Assembly: GCA_012295275.1 (NCBI GenBank)
Contig: CM022665.1
Coordinates: 5,333,901 to 5,397,900 of the forward strand
Direction: 5' to 3'
DNA: 64,000 nt
Source: Chrysomallon squamiferum
Taxonomy: Eukaryota > Mollusca > Gastropoda > Neomphalida > Peltospiridae
The notes beneath the pieces were generated by a model, which saw only the letters and a list, made by a program, of their open reading frames with translations, was not told where the DNA came from and did no database searches. Position 1 is the stretch's first letter. The number at the start of each line of letters is the position of its first letter. The position numbers were made by a program, and so were the translations under genes. Of this stretch, positions 49,421-63,430 are shown piece after piece.

Positions 49421-50012
49421 TTAATAAATATTCGTCAGATACACCCCATATCTTCAACAACAACAATAACATAAATTAACAATAACAACACTGAAATTTC
49501 AAAAAAAATAAAATAAAATAAAATAAAATAAAATAAAATAAAGCAAAAAGATCGAAAGGTATATATATCTGATTGAAGAATCTTCAGAAAAGAAAAACAA
49601 AACAAAACAAAATGTGCTATAGAGTTACAGAAGTCATCCAAGTAGCAGACAGAAATATCACAAATTAAACTAATAAAATATTTCCTGAAGCGGTTACAAA
49701 ATGTCGATAGGATTGTTTACAAACCCTCAAACGAATTATGTGTCCTGCTGAATAAAGCAATAGATTATTTCACTTTATTTTCGCTTTTATGCATTTGTTA
49801 ACGTGCCTTTGTACGTGTGTACGTATGTTTTCACTGAGTGTATGTGTGTGTACAGAATACTATGTAATCTTTTTCTTCTTTTCATCACAGTATCGTTTGC
49901 CGATGTATGTCTTCTTTTTTATTATTATTATTATTCTTCATTGTACTCTTTATAATTGAACTCATTTCATCTTGAACGTATATGTTCATCATCGTTGTTC
50001 CGATACCATGTA

Positions 50013-50061
<49 letters not shown>

Positions 50062-50074
50062 TAAATAATAATAA

Positions 50075-50105
<31 letters not shown>

Positions 50106-50999
50106 TAATAAAAATAATATCCGAAATCTCGCTTCTGAGACTGAATGGAAAACATTTAATATAGTTTTTGTTTTCTATAAAACAGCATCAAAGATAATTC
50201 ATCATAAGAGGTGACCAAACATTTAAATAATAATTATAGAAGTCATCTTATATTCTGGTTTCTGTATTTAATATTAAAACACCTTCTTTTTTTTTTTTTT
50301 TTTTCTTTCTTTTTGTTTTTTTTTTTTTTCATTTAATTAATTAAACTTATTAAATACATGCATTTCGTGAACAGCATGTAAACTGCGTCATTTGTAATAA
50401 ACTAATGATGTTTTTCAGGGACAGGTGTGATGTGGGTTTATTGTTGACAGTCACTGTTGTCACTGAGATTTTATTTTAATGATAAACTCAAAACTGTAGA
50501 TACATATAAATAGAAAAAACCCAGTAGTTGTAACAGCAATAATAGAAGTGTTAATGGTAATGTCAAAAACAGATGTATAACAACAGCAGCAACAACGGTA
50601 AAAATAACCGGAAATGACGTAGTGGTAGCTGTAACACGATAGTAGAAGCAACCCTTGTAGGCGTCACACTAGTACTGATACGTGTTGTGGTGACAGCGGT
50701 GGCAGTAGTGATTGTTGTTGTCGTTGCCGTAAATTTATTCATAATGACTATTCGTAATAAAAGCTCTCTGAACGGCTACTGTAGCTGCCTTGACTGTACT
50801 TGACCGTTCTGCTTACGACAGTGCCAAATTCTTTTGACCAGTAGATCACCTCTGTGTACAGGTTCATCAGTGTCACTTTCAGTTAGTAGTAATTAAATGA
50901 CGTCGACCTTAGCAGCGTTAATTAACAATTGTTTTCCATGTCAAGATAAACTATGTGTTGTCATTATTGTGTGTTTGTGTGTGTCTATGAATTTATATA

Positions 51000-51275
51000 T
51001 GTATGTATGTATGTATGTATCTATATGTGAATAACATGCATATTTATGTACGTTTGTATGTATGTATGTATATGTGAATCACACGTATATTTATGTACGT
51101 TCGTATGTATGTATGTATGTATATACGTTTTTTGTGTGTGTATGTCATATATGTGAGTACATACATACATACATATATGTATGTATCTATATATATATAT
51201 AAATATATATTCACACAGACACGTGCACACACATATACACACACGTACATACATGCATACACACATATATATATC

Positions 51276-51325
<50 letters not shown>

Positions 51326-51330
51326 CCCTT
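51000..51330. repeat. TATG and CA compound repeat within copy 1 of the duplication
   Basis: GTATGTATG, CATACATA and CA repeats between blocks B and C of copy 1. Copy 2 has only a short TG repeat here, so this tract expanded after duplication or was lost. Confidence 0.9.
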
Positions 51331-52212
51331 AAACAAACACGTATATTTGAATGTCGGAAATAAATATATTTTATGAATTTTAATTTTATTTATTTATTTA
51401 TTATAAATATTATATTTTAAAAACATATTTTTTTTTTTTTACATTTTTATCTTAAAACATTTGATTACATTTAATTTATGTATTTATTGAACTTTGTTTT
51501 TAATCTGCGGATAAATGTAGAATTATATCAGTTTGTTATCTTAACACTAGGAGAGGGCGTGTAATTGTGAGAGACAATACAAAGCTCACTGACCAGCAAA
51601 TCATTAGGAATAATTATAGTATATTTTTGTCCTGTATTTTCCAAGTCACACAAGTTGTATAATTTAACATACAGTTTTTATTTCATTATAATCTTATGTT
51701 CCAGTTTCTGTCTTTAAAACTGAAGCAACACCTTTTTTTTCATTGTTTTTAGGCTTTTAAAGTTTTATTTTTCTTCGTCTTTTGATTATTTCACTTATTA
51801 AATACATGCATTTCGTGAACAGCGTGTAAACTGCGTCATTTGTAATAAACTAATGATGTTTTTCAGGGACAGGTGTGATGTGGGTTTGTTGTTGACAGTC
51901 ACTGTTGTCACTGAGATTTTATTTTGATGATAAACTCAAAACTGTAGATTCATATAAATAGAAAAACAGCAGTAGTTGTAACATCAATAATAGAAGTGTT
52001 AATGGTGATGTTAACAGAAACAGAAAGAATAACAGATGTATGACAACAACAGCAATAACGGCAAAAATAACGTAGTGGTAGCTGTAACACAATAGTAGAA
52101 GTAACCCTTGTAGGCGTCATACTAGTAGTGATACTTGTTGTGGTGATAGGGCGGCAACAGCAATTGTTGTTGTCGTTGTCGTAAATTTATTCATAATGAC
52201 TGTTGTAATAAA

Positions 52213-52584
52213 ATTAAAGGAACAGTAAAAAAAAGAGATTACATGCCCAATACATTTGATATGCGGGTTTTACAACGTCATATCTTTAAGAAAACAAATT
52301 TTGAAAAGTTAAAAGTACTCTTTCGACTTTAATTTAATAAGAAATTAGTATCGACAGGTCACAACTCGCAAACAACGAAATTCGTGTCATCTGTCTCCTC
52401 TCTAAAACAATTCTTTCGTCTACGCGATTTGTTCGGAAACAGATGTCGACAACACTTGATCAGCTACACCTCAGCGCCTTGGGCAAGAGTTACGTGCTCC
52501 TTGATTTTTCTGAACGCTAAATAAACATGGAGTTGTTTTTTGGCATTCGCCTCCATTTACAGTTGGGTATGCCGTAAACAAACG

Positions 52585-52641
<57 letters not shown>

Positions 52642-52987
52642 TATATATTTGAGGTGAAGTTAATGATTTTAGAAGAGGAGGAAGCTCTCGTGGTTAGTTT
52701 TAAGAGGAACATTTTCTTTATATTTGACCATGCGCACCGTGTGAGGAGGTTTTAGGGTTATGTTAATTTACAGAGTGGGGAAAAGATGGTTTGGTTTTAC
52801 GAAAAATTTAATGAAGTTACCATGACGTCTTGTTTATCGGACGCCTCTGCATGTGATCCACCTGTCTAGATGACGATCTAGTTTAAGTTTCCACGATGGT
52901 GCGTTTTATTATACTTTTAACTCTTTGTTATAAACAACCCGTCTATCACAATCACCTCTGTCAGGCCCTCTCAATATATTATATTTG
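52213..52987. other. Extra DNA inside the second copy of the duplication
   Basis: Unique sequence present only in copy 2. It has a GC-richer part (52380-52580) and a pure TA repeat (52585-52638). No clear terminal repeats or open frame, so an inserted element is only one explanation; loss from copy 1 is the other. Confidence 0.5.
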
Positions 52988-53620
52988 GCTTGACTGTACT
53001 TGACCGTTCTGCTTACGACAGTGCAAAATTCTTTTGACCAGTAGATCACCTCTGTGTACAGGTTCATCAGTGTCACTTTCAGTTAGTAGTAATTAAATGA
53101 CGTCGACCGTAGCAGCGTTAATTAACAATTGTTTTCCATGTCAAGATAAACTATGTGTTGTCATTAGTGTGTGTTTGTGTGTGTGTGTGTGTTGTGTGTG
53201 TGTGTGTAATATGTGTGAATACATTTATATTTTATTTATTTAGTGTAATTTTTTTTTTTTAAATATATATATTTTTTAACATTTTTATCTTAAAACATTT
53301 CATTACATTTAATTTATGTATTTATTGAAATTTGTTTTTAATCTGTGGATAAATGTAGAATTATATCAGTTTGTTATCTTAACACTAGGAGAGGGCGTGT
53401 AATTGTGAGAGACAATACAAAGCTCACTGACCAGCAAATCATCAGCAATAATTATAGTATGTTTTTGTCCTGTATTTTCCAAGTCACACAAGTTGTATAA
53501 TTTAACATACAGTTTTTATTTCATTATAATCTTATGTTCCAGTTTCTGTCCTTAAAACTGAAGCAACGCCTTTTTCCGGCTTTTTAAATTATTATTTTTC
53601 GTCGTCTTTGGTTAATTTAA

Positions 53621-53819
53621 CTGATTGAATACCCGCTTTTCATAAATAAAAAATAAAAAGCGCCATTTGTAATTGCAATAATAAAACTAATAACTAATAA
53701 AAATTGTTGGATTATTTAATAACAGACTAGATATGACATACATTTAAACTAAAATTAGCATAGGTTCTAATAACTTGTCTTACAGTTCGTGAAGATAAAA
53801 TGCTATAAATAGTAAATTT

Positions 53820-53856
<37 letters not shown>

Positions 53857-54248
53857 ATAGTTCGCGAAGATTTTAAGAAGCAAGCAAACCTCGGAGAATT
53901 AAATTTCAGCAGATAAGAATCCAACTGTTGAACTCTTTACAATGAAGTCTGTAGCCTTGGTTTCCGTGCTATTAGACCGAGATTTGTAAATACACAATAC
54001 TGTTAATTTAATATCTGTGTGCTTTGTTTGGAGTCCAGTGCTAAAACAAGACAGTGCATTCTGTCTATTGTTAGGAACAAAATTCTACATTAATTCTTTG
54101 CTGATTATTTCTGCTCGACAGATTTACGAGAATCACAGCGCCCTTTTCTACATCGTTTGAATGAAGAACTATAACAAATTAATTAATTTTTTCATGTTTT
54201 GAGGAGGTGTTATCTTCTTAAATTTATTTTAGGATAGGGATAGAGTAC

Positions 54249-54294
<46 letters not shown>

Positions 54295-57290
54295 GTGTGT
54301 GTGCGTGTGTGTGTGTGTGTGTGTGCGCGTGTTTGTGTGTGTGTCTTTGAATGCTTCCTGTATAAAGAGAACATGTCATTTTTTGAAGCCATGATATTGT
54401 GTCTAACTGAAGTACAAACTAGCTGATCAATTAGTTCGTTTAAGTTATCATTTTGAAAAGAAGCATTACAACACCGCAGGTTTGTCCTGCTTCCTTGTGA
54501 CATATTTACACCGTCCATAAATCCGAAGGGCAAGGTTACAGTCTTCATTTGAAAGACTTCTAAATTTTGCAGTCGTTTCTCTGAAGTTTCTGGGTCTAAG
54601 TGCTGCTCAGTAGTAGAACGCTGGCTCGAGACTGACTTGTTGCAGGTTCTGTCCTAAACTGTGCCAGCTATCACTGGGTTGAACCCCTTTGTCACCAATA
54701 CATTAGAACATGCTTGATAATGTTTTTTTTACTGTTTATGGGAAGACGGTTTATAAAAGATTGCTTGCTGCTAAGTGTGAAAGAATAGCATGTTGCGTCA
54801 TGGTGCTGTTTCTTCTCTCATCAACAGTGTTCCCTTAATTGATTGCATAATGTGCCAGTGAATGCTTGACGGCTTCAAACTAACTTCCATATTACTTTTA
54901 AAATCTTTTGTCCCACGCACATCTAACTGTAATAATTTTGCATTTTGCAAGATATGATGTTAATGGTTTATATATAATCATCTTCATAACAGTCTAGTAA
55001 AGTGTAAGCTGACTATCTGAAAATAGGTCTTTAAAAAAAAAATAGATTTGAAGCTGTTTAACGATGATTAAATGCAAAGTGTCATCGAAAACTATGTCAT
55101 CAAACACAATTTATTGACAACTTACACGCACACAAAGAAATATCGCAAATTATCACACAAATCTTCCGCCTACGATAACAGTCTAGAAAAGTGGAAGTTC
55201 TGAATGAAATTAAAGGCCATAAAATATGAGATATCCACGCTGTTTAATGTCGAACGGGGATTAAAAAGAGAATTGTCTTGGAATTGTGTCGTAATGCACG
55301 ATGTAGCGGTTTCTTGGCGATCGTCAGAATACAGTTTCTTATGAGTAAGCAGAGGGGCGCGTTTTAATTACTTCGTTTAATGCTATCTAGAAAGTGTCAG
55401 GTGCTAAAACTATATCCGCTTTTTGTTTTCGAAATAACAGTCTGCTGTAACATTTAGCACCGAACTTTGTAGATTCTGACTTTCGAAGGACACATAGTTT
55501 AATAATAAGAGAGTAGAAGATGAGAATTAATGTATTTTGAAAAAATTAGACTCTGATTTCAGCTGATTACAACAACTGTCAAGGACACCCTAGAAGAAAT
55601 ATATATATGAATGAATGAATTATTGTTTAGCAACTATTTGTCATATTTTTTCAATTATTGTTAACGGTTTTATCAAAAGAGTATTTTCCGTTAAAGATAA
55701 CGGGGAGGAAACCAAACGATTCTATTCAATGTCCAACTACAATGAAATACGTATTTTTACCTAAACCTTTCCATACACATTAAAATATAAACCACGGCCT
55801 TCGTGGTATGAAGTATGAAGAACTGTCTGGATAGGGAAGTAGTCAAACTGGGTTACTTAGAGAGTGTTGATCCAGCGATCTGTCATTTACATACTTACAT
55901 TGTAATCACTGAGCTACATACACAGCACGATGACGTACTTACTGAAAAATAAGATACGTTAACTACACACCACTGGCTCGTAAACGGTGTTGGATTGCAT
56001 ACACCACACTTGTTCTACAATTTAGAATGCCCATGTGACATGCAGGAAAGCTTCCCAGTCTTAGAATTTTCATCTTGAGTTCTAATTACTTTTACAGCCT
56101 TGGTTTTTCCATTAATACTGGCAATATCCTGTTTCTTCGTGTAAGTATTTATCTTTATATCTGTCTGCGTGAGATTAAATTCTAATATCTGTTTGTGCCT
56201 TGACTTTCCGTTGGTGGGAGCAGTGTATTCTGTAATACCAGTAGTAAAAGTATAGAGAATATGAATTTAGTCTGACCAAACAAACAAAACAAAGCAAAAC
56301 GAAGAGTCAAACAAACAAACAATCAAACAATAAATAAATAAATATATAAATAAATAAATTAGAACCTTTTCTTAACTCAAAAGATTCATTTTACACGGCA
56401 GGTGTATTGATTTATATTAAAGAAACGAAACAGCATAAAAATACAAAAAGAAAGACACGCACAAAAAAAACAAAAAAAAATAAAAAATAAAAACACCCCA
56501 CCGATATACAATTAGTGAACATTCAGTAAGAAATCTCTAGGATTATTCGTACTTTCACCTTTAATACACGTAATTATTTCCACGCATCGGATAGGATAAA
56601 TTAGCTAGATAAGGCGAAACTCATTAATTTCTTAATCATGTTGAAATCGAGACGACAAAAACACCTTCTTGATGCAAATATACTTTTTTTATTTTGAAAA
56701 TTCTCAGTTAATTTGCTATAAGATGCGCATGATAATTAATGTTTGGTTAATTAATGTTTGGTTAATTAATTGTGCTGACCTACCTGATCGAGAAGGTTAC
56801 CTCCCAAAAGACAGACATTCTATAATGCAGACATGCCATTTGATAGACAAAACTTTTTATTGGGTTATGTAATGGATCCTGTATACCCCCAACTGCTTTA
56901 GTGGTACTGCTCCAGTCTGTTCAGCATACTACTGCTTGTTGTTGTTATTATATCTACCAATTCCACACAAATTACTAGGAAAACTTAATTGTAATCTGTA
57001 AACAGAATTAACAAATGTAAAGATACTATGTTTTATGAAGTCCCTGTTTTTAGAGTTTAGATTAGGATAGGGTTCTCCACTTCAAATTCCGTATTCAATT
57101 CATTTCACTTCAGAAAGTCATTGTTTATATCTCAGTGATTATTATGTCTCTGACGACCAATGTCTTGTATTTCATTGATCTACATTTAAACCATAACTAA
57201 TCACTGACATAGCATATAAAAGTTCTTATACATTAACTACATGTACCTAACAAACACAGACTCACATTTTATAGCCATGGCTGATCTTAG
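53621..57290. other. Intergenic DNA, no secure gene
   Basis: Contains a poly-A run (53823-53855), TA and TG repeats (54260-54345), the SINE-like head at 54.6 kb, and AT-rich sequence. The stretch 53600-53700 looks like a decayed third copy of the start of block A. Confidence 0.55.
54596..54690 (+). repeat. tRNA-derived SINE-like head
   Basis: An A-box-like TGCTCAGTAGTAGAACG (54602) and a B-box-like GCAGGTTCTGTCCT (54642), followed by TGGGTTGAACCCC. It resembles the head and body start of a SINE; it is too degenerate for a working tRNA gene. Confidence 0.42.
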
Positions 57291-57299
57291 AAGGGCAGA

Positions 57300-57995
57300 A
57301 TGTGTTCAGTCACAAAAAGGTAGACGAAGAATAATACTGGAATGATTTCTATTTGCAAAGCGTTCATTGGAGATGTGTGACAAAAACGTGTACTGGGAAG
57401 TGCACCACTTTTGGCGATTTTATTCGGAACACATCGGAAGACAACCATCTTCCAAGTGACCCGAATGTTGCTTGGTTTATCACCATACTACGGAAGCGAG
57501 CAAGAGAATAAACAACACCAATACAGCAAATATACAATGATGAGGTTGTAAAGCAAACTTCAGAAACTGTACCTCATTTGCTTTCCTTTCCCAGTATGAG
57601 CAGTGCACTGTACAGACAGAGACGACTTCTGATACCTGCCCTACCACAGACTAGAGACGAAGTCAACATAGAAGAACCATGGACAAAGACAAACTACGGA
57701 AGACGCTACATTTTATTTAGCAATGGAAATGAAGATAACATGCTTGTGTTTGAAACCATGGATAACGGACCTGATGTTGCACAGGCGGAGACATTAAATG
57801 ATTATGTGGTTTCTACAGGGTAGACGATGACGCCAGATTTCCTTTGATTCTGTGGAACTATCATCTGACTACTGGCCCCACAATAATCTGGAGGGTTTTC
57901 ATTCCAGAATGAACCAGTCAGTTCGGCTTCACCATCCAGATATACAGAGATTTGTAGAACTGATAAAAGGAATAGAAACATCAGCACGTGCGTCT
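57300..57995 (+). pseudogene. FLYWCH/MULE-type transposon protein relic, internally deleted
   Basis: A broken coding sequence of a DNA transposon. Near 57366 a frame reads HWRCVTKTCTGKCTTF...EDNHLP, the end of a FLYWCH zinc finger in which the first His of HxH is Asp. After a TAA near 57510 comes the linker (IQQIYNDEVV, MSSALYRQRR, IPALPQTRDEV) and the segment WTKTNYGRRYILFSNGNEDN that precedes the MULE catalytic domain. The sequence then jumps to the C-terminal blocks RFPLILWNYHL and, in another frame, NNLEGFHSRMN and HPDIQRFVELI. The catalytic core between them is missing and there is at least one frameshift. It is a dead, non-autonomous copy. Confidence 0.68.
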
Positions 57996-58110
57996 GCGTC
58001 ACGGGACGTCTGACTTTTGGGAGGACGCCAACGAGAAAGCCAGCCACAAGCCTGGTCTGGGTGAGTAAACGTAGGGTCGAGAATAAACTAGACAATAACA
58101 ACAGTAAACA

Positions 58111-60230
<2,120 letters not shown>

Positions 60231-60231
60231 A

Positions 60232-60269
60232 TTACTCCTTGTTGGCGGGTTCTTCCAGAGATTCATCAT
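60232..60269 (-). CDS. Cationic peptide precursor, exon 3 (acidic end and stop)
   Basis: The acceptor is TTAATTGTCAG. It encodes DDESLEEPANKE and then TAA at 60234-60232. It continues the acidic character of exon 2 in frame, which supports the join. A donor-like AAG/GTACGT lies about 14 bases after the stop. Confidence 0.65.
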
Positions 60270-61362
60270 CTGACAATTAAAAAAACAGCATTAATAAACA
60301 GATGGACAGACGAACTGACAGTATGAAGCATACAGCAGTTCAGTTTTACGTTTATTAATATTAATATAATACATTGTTGGTTGGTTTTTTACCCTTATAA
60401 TCACGTTATTATTATTATCATTATAGTAGTTGTTGTTGTTATTGTTATTGTTACCGTTACCACTATTACTACTACTACTACTACTAATAATAATAATAAT
60501 AATATGCTTTTTATCTGTAATTAGTGGATATATATAATTTAAGTCTCGTTTACATTTTCAGTGAAAAGCTGAATGTTTCCGATATACATATTTATTATTA
60601 AATAAACTTCATATACATATTCATTACTAAATATATATAATTTACATATTCATTACTAAAGATATCTGATTAACGTATACATTACTAAATATATGTAATT
60701 TACATATTCATTACTAGAGATATCTGATTTACATATTCATCACTTACCTTCCTCCTCCATAGCGTCCATCAAGTCTTCAATGTCTCGCTCGCTGAGGAAT
60801 TTCTCGAGATCTTTCTCGTCCAGCGTATCATCATCATCATCTTGAGTTTCATCTGCAACATCTCTGCCTGTTAGAAATGAAAGAAAGAAAATTAATCAAA
60901 GAGACTGTGTCAGTCTTATGAACGTCGATAGATAATATTTGTTAGAAACATTTGTTTTAAAGTAGTCTTGTCATTATAACATTAGTACTTTACAATATAA
61001 TAATACATTTATAGACTTATCTAAATATATCAGTTATATCTGCGTCAAATTAGCAAATTATAAATTTATTATCACTTTACTGTATGTCTATGTCTTATTT
61101 TTGACATACGGGCTGTCAAAAATTTTCATCACAGTGATTCATACGGCTTTAAACTAGCATTTGTATGGGGTGGACCTTAGCAAAAGGATATGTTAAAATA
61201 ACAACCTGGGAAAGTCGGGACAATTCCAACAGGTCCAGGAATCAAACGACGAATAGGAATTCTGGGAAACCTAAATCGTCTGAACCATCGTCTTCGTCCC
61301 CAAGCGTCAGACTGAGTTACAACAAGAGCCGCAAACAACAAGAAAACCAATAAGAGCTTCAT
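60232..61362 (-). CDS. Secreted cationic (Arg/Trp/Phe/Pro-rich) peptide precursor, probable antimicrobial peptide
   Basis: Three exons on the minus strand: 61362-61206, 60867-60748 and 60269-60232. Both introns are GT-AG, phase 1; the total is 315 nt, 104 residues. Residues 1-20 form a clean signal peptide (MKLLLVFLLFAALVV..., cleavage after SDA). Residues 21-52 form a 32-residue core starting WGRRRWFRRF with nine Arg, six Pro, two Trp and no acidic residue. Gly53-Arg54 is a processing and C-terminal amidation signal. Residues 55-104 are acidic: 26 of 50 are Asp or Glu, including five Asp in a row. The order signal, cationic core, anionic C-terminal propiece is that of styelin-type and myticalin-type antimicrobial precursors (known families; membership not tested). 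An acceptor-like AACAG abuts the ATG, so a 5' non-coding exon is likely. A possible AATAAA lies on the minus strand at 59972. I do not recognise a named gene. Confidence 0.78.
60581..60746 (-). repeat. Minisatellite running into the exon 2 donor of the peptide gene
   Basis: About five copies of a 30-38 bp unit (plus strand TTTACATATTCATTACTAAA, GATATCTGAT). The terminal copy, TTTACATATTCATCACTTACC, includes the complement of the GTAAGTG donor. Confidence 0.82.
60748..60867 (-). CDS. Cationic peptide precursor, exon 2 (acidic propiece)
   Basis: The acceptor is TTTCTAACAG/GC and the donor AGGAAG/GTAAGTG, a strong consensus. It completes Gly53 and encodes RDVADETQ, the poly-Asp stretch, and an amphipathic acidic segment ending MEEE. 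An acceptor four bases downstream would break the frame. Confidence 0.75.
61206..61362 (-). CDS. Cationic peptide precursor, exon 1 (signal and core)
   Basis: 52 codons plus one base. The ATG is directly preceded by TTTATTCAAACAG, an intron acceptor, with a CT-rich tract further upstream (61400-61535 on the plus strand is AG-rich). The donor is CCCAG/GTTGTT. Reading on without splicing would end after nine more codons in CYFNISFC, so an unspliced 61-residue form is possible but lacks the acidic piece. Confidence 0.75.
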
Positions 61363-61389
61363 CTGTTTGAATAAACACGATAATTAGTA

Positions 61390-61444
61390 AAAAATAATAA
61401 GAGAGAGAGAAGAGAAGAGAAGAGAGAAGAGAAGAGAAGAGAAG

Positions 61445-61534
<90 letters not shown>
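61390..61534. repeat. AG/AGAAG tract upstream of the peptide gene
   Basis: Purine-rich on the plus strand; on the gene's strand it is a CT/TTCTC tract about 30-170 bases before the acceptor that abuts the ATG. Confidence 0.95.
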
Positions 61535-61538
<4 letters not shown>

Positions 61539-62445
61539 AACAAGCAAAACAGAAGAAAACAAAATCGGTGTTAATAAATAAAACAAAGGCCTGACTTTCA
61601 GTACAACATTTATGATTTATTTTAAATTTACAAGATATTTTTTTACCGACTAGTTACATATATCGAAACTGTACAAGCTTAACATTAAGAACAGAAAAAG
61701 AAAAAGTTAGACAAAAAGCTAAGCAAAAGATCAGCCTTAACTTTCATCATTTTTTTTTTCCTTTTGACTATTATACACATATGAATAATAACTTTTGCGT
61801 ACAATTCTAGATATATGATTGCTCTTCAAATGTTCGAAATTTTTTTTTAATTACATATATATCAATAATCAGTTCAAAAAAAAAAAAAAAAAAAAAAAAA
61901 AATTATATATATATATATGATTTACAAGTATAAGATTAAAACCAATATTTCTAAACAAAGCACCAACCTTTGAGTTCAGTATCAGAATTATGATTAACTT
62001 TACATTTTCGAGGTCTTTTTAAGCATTCATAGTGCTGCTCATTACACCTCACAGAGTTGCCTGATTTAATCAGAAAATTATTTTTCTGCACTTTGAAGGT
62101 GTGGTATTTTCATTCGCTGAAATTACTTTTGGCCATCTGAGCTACGAACAGAAATTATTAACGACAATGAGTTGAGAGATTTTATCAGATCGTTGTTTTG
62201 TTTAGTTTGAAAGTGTCAAATCCGTGAAGCGAGTGGGGAGAGCGAAAGACACTGTACACCACGTGCGCGGTGACGTGGCCACTCTGATTACGAAAGGGTA
62301 ACATATATGACGGTCTTCAAATGGTTGATAACTGTTTTATTGTATTGTCATAATTTATTACGAGAATAAAATAATAAAACAGTAAGTCGGAATAAAAATA
62401 ATATCGTTAAACCACAGACTATAAATCTAAATCTGAATATTTTAA

Positions 62446-62476
<31 letters not shown>

Positions 62477-63020
62477 TTATTATTATTGGATTTAGTATTG
62501 GTGTTATTCTCCTTGTCGTTTTATCAGCATCAACAGTCAAGATGTGAAATATTTAACTCTATTACTGTTTGTCTTTAAAACTAACAAAACATATTTTATG
62601 TTTTATGTTTTATCTTCTGTAATATATTTATTTGTTCATGAAACCATAATCATTATACCTTATTCGTTATTATCAAAAAAGATGTCATTAAATTTTAACT
62701 CTCTCTGTGTGTATGTGTATCTCTCTCTCTCTCTAATAACAATAATAATTTATATTTGATCTTGATTTGACCTAGCTACAGTCCTTTGAAATATTTTCTA
62801 TATTCATTTAACATGTTACACTTGTAAAACAGCTTGTTTTCCAGTAAAAGTGACAAATTGCCTGCGGATTATCTGTGCCGTGTGTATGAAGAGAGACAGA
62901 TGGTGTGAAAGAGAGAGAGAATTTTGCGAATTCCGATTTGACACATTCAAATGTAATTTCAAATTTATTTTTAATTTTCTATACAGTGGTCTATTATTGA
63001 TTTAAATGTGAAAGAGTGAA
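61535..63020. other. Intergenic DNA, no gene seen
   Basis: AT-rich with poly-A (61877-61902) and TTTA repeats (62440-62475). Any promoter or 5' non-coding exon of the cationic peptide gene should lie in or beyond this stretch; none could be fixed. Confidence 0.5.
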
Positions 63021-63042
63021 AGAGATAGTGAGAGACAGAACA

Positions 63043-63048
<6 letters not shown>

Positions 63049-63108
<60 letters not shown>

Positions 63109-63181
63109 CTGATAAAAAGACATACATTTTTTTTTACCGAAGAGCGACAGACAATAAAACGAATGAACAAGAGAAACAGAA

Positions 63182-63256
<75 letters not shown>

Positions 63257-63344
63257 AGGCTGATAAAAAGACATACAATTTTTTTTACCGAAGAGCGACA
63301 GACAATAAAAGGAATGAAAAGAGAAATGAACAAGAGAAACAGAA

Positions 63345-63427
<83 letters not shown>
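63049..63427. repeat. Composite repeat: three AG tracts separated by a duplicated spacer
   Basis: The spacer GAGGCTGATAAAAAGACATACA...TTACCGAAGAGCGACAGACAATAAAA...GAAACAGAAACACACAGAG occurs at 63105-63190 and 63256-63352, each bounded by AG tracts. Period about 150 bp. Confidence 0.93.

Positions 63428-63430
<3 letters not shown>

Larger units (their letters stand above)
50344..53620. repeat. Tandem segmental duplication (A-B-C unit twice, second copy interrupted)
   Basis: Block A at 50344-50760 recurs at 51793-52212, block B at 50788-50986 recurs at 52988-53190, and block C at 51441-51760 recurs at 53280-53600. The copies differ by scattered substitutions and small indels. The repeat period at the A blocks is 1449 bp. 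In copy 2, A and B are separated by about 775 bp of other DNA instead of 27 bp. No coding frame is evident in the blocks. Confidence 0.85.

Noticed and set aside
60744-60863. Alternative acceptor four bases into exon 2 of the cationic peptide gene
   Set aside because: It shifts the frame to a Met/Lys-rich read and loses the acidic propiece; the upstream acceptor gives a coherent precursor.
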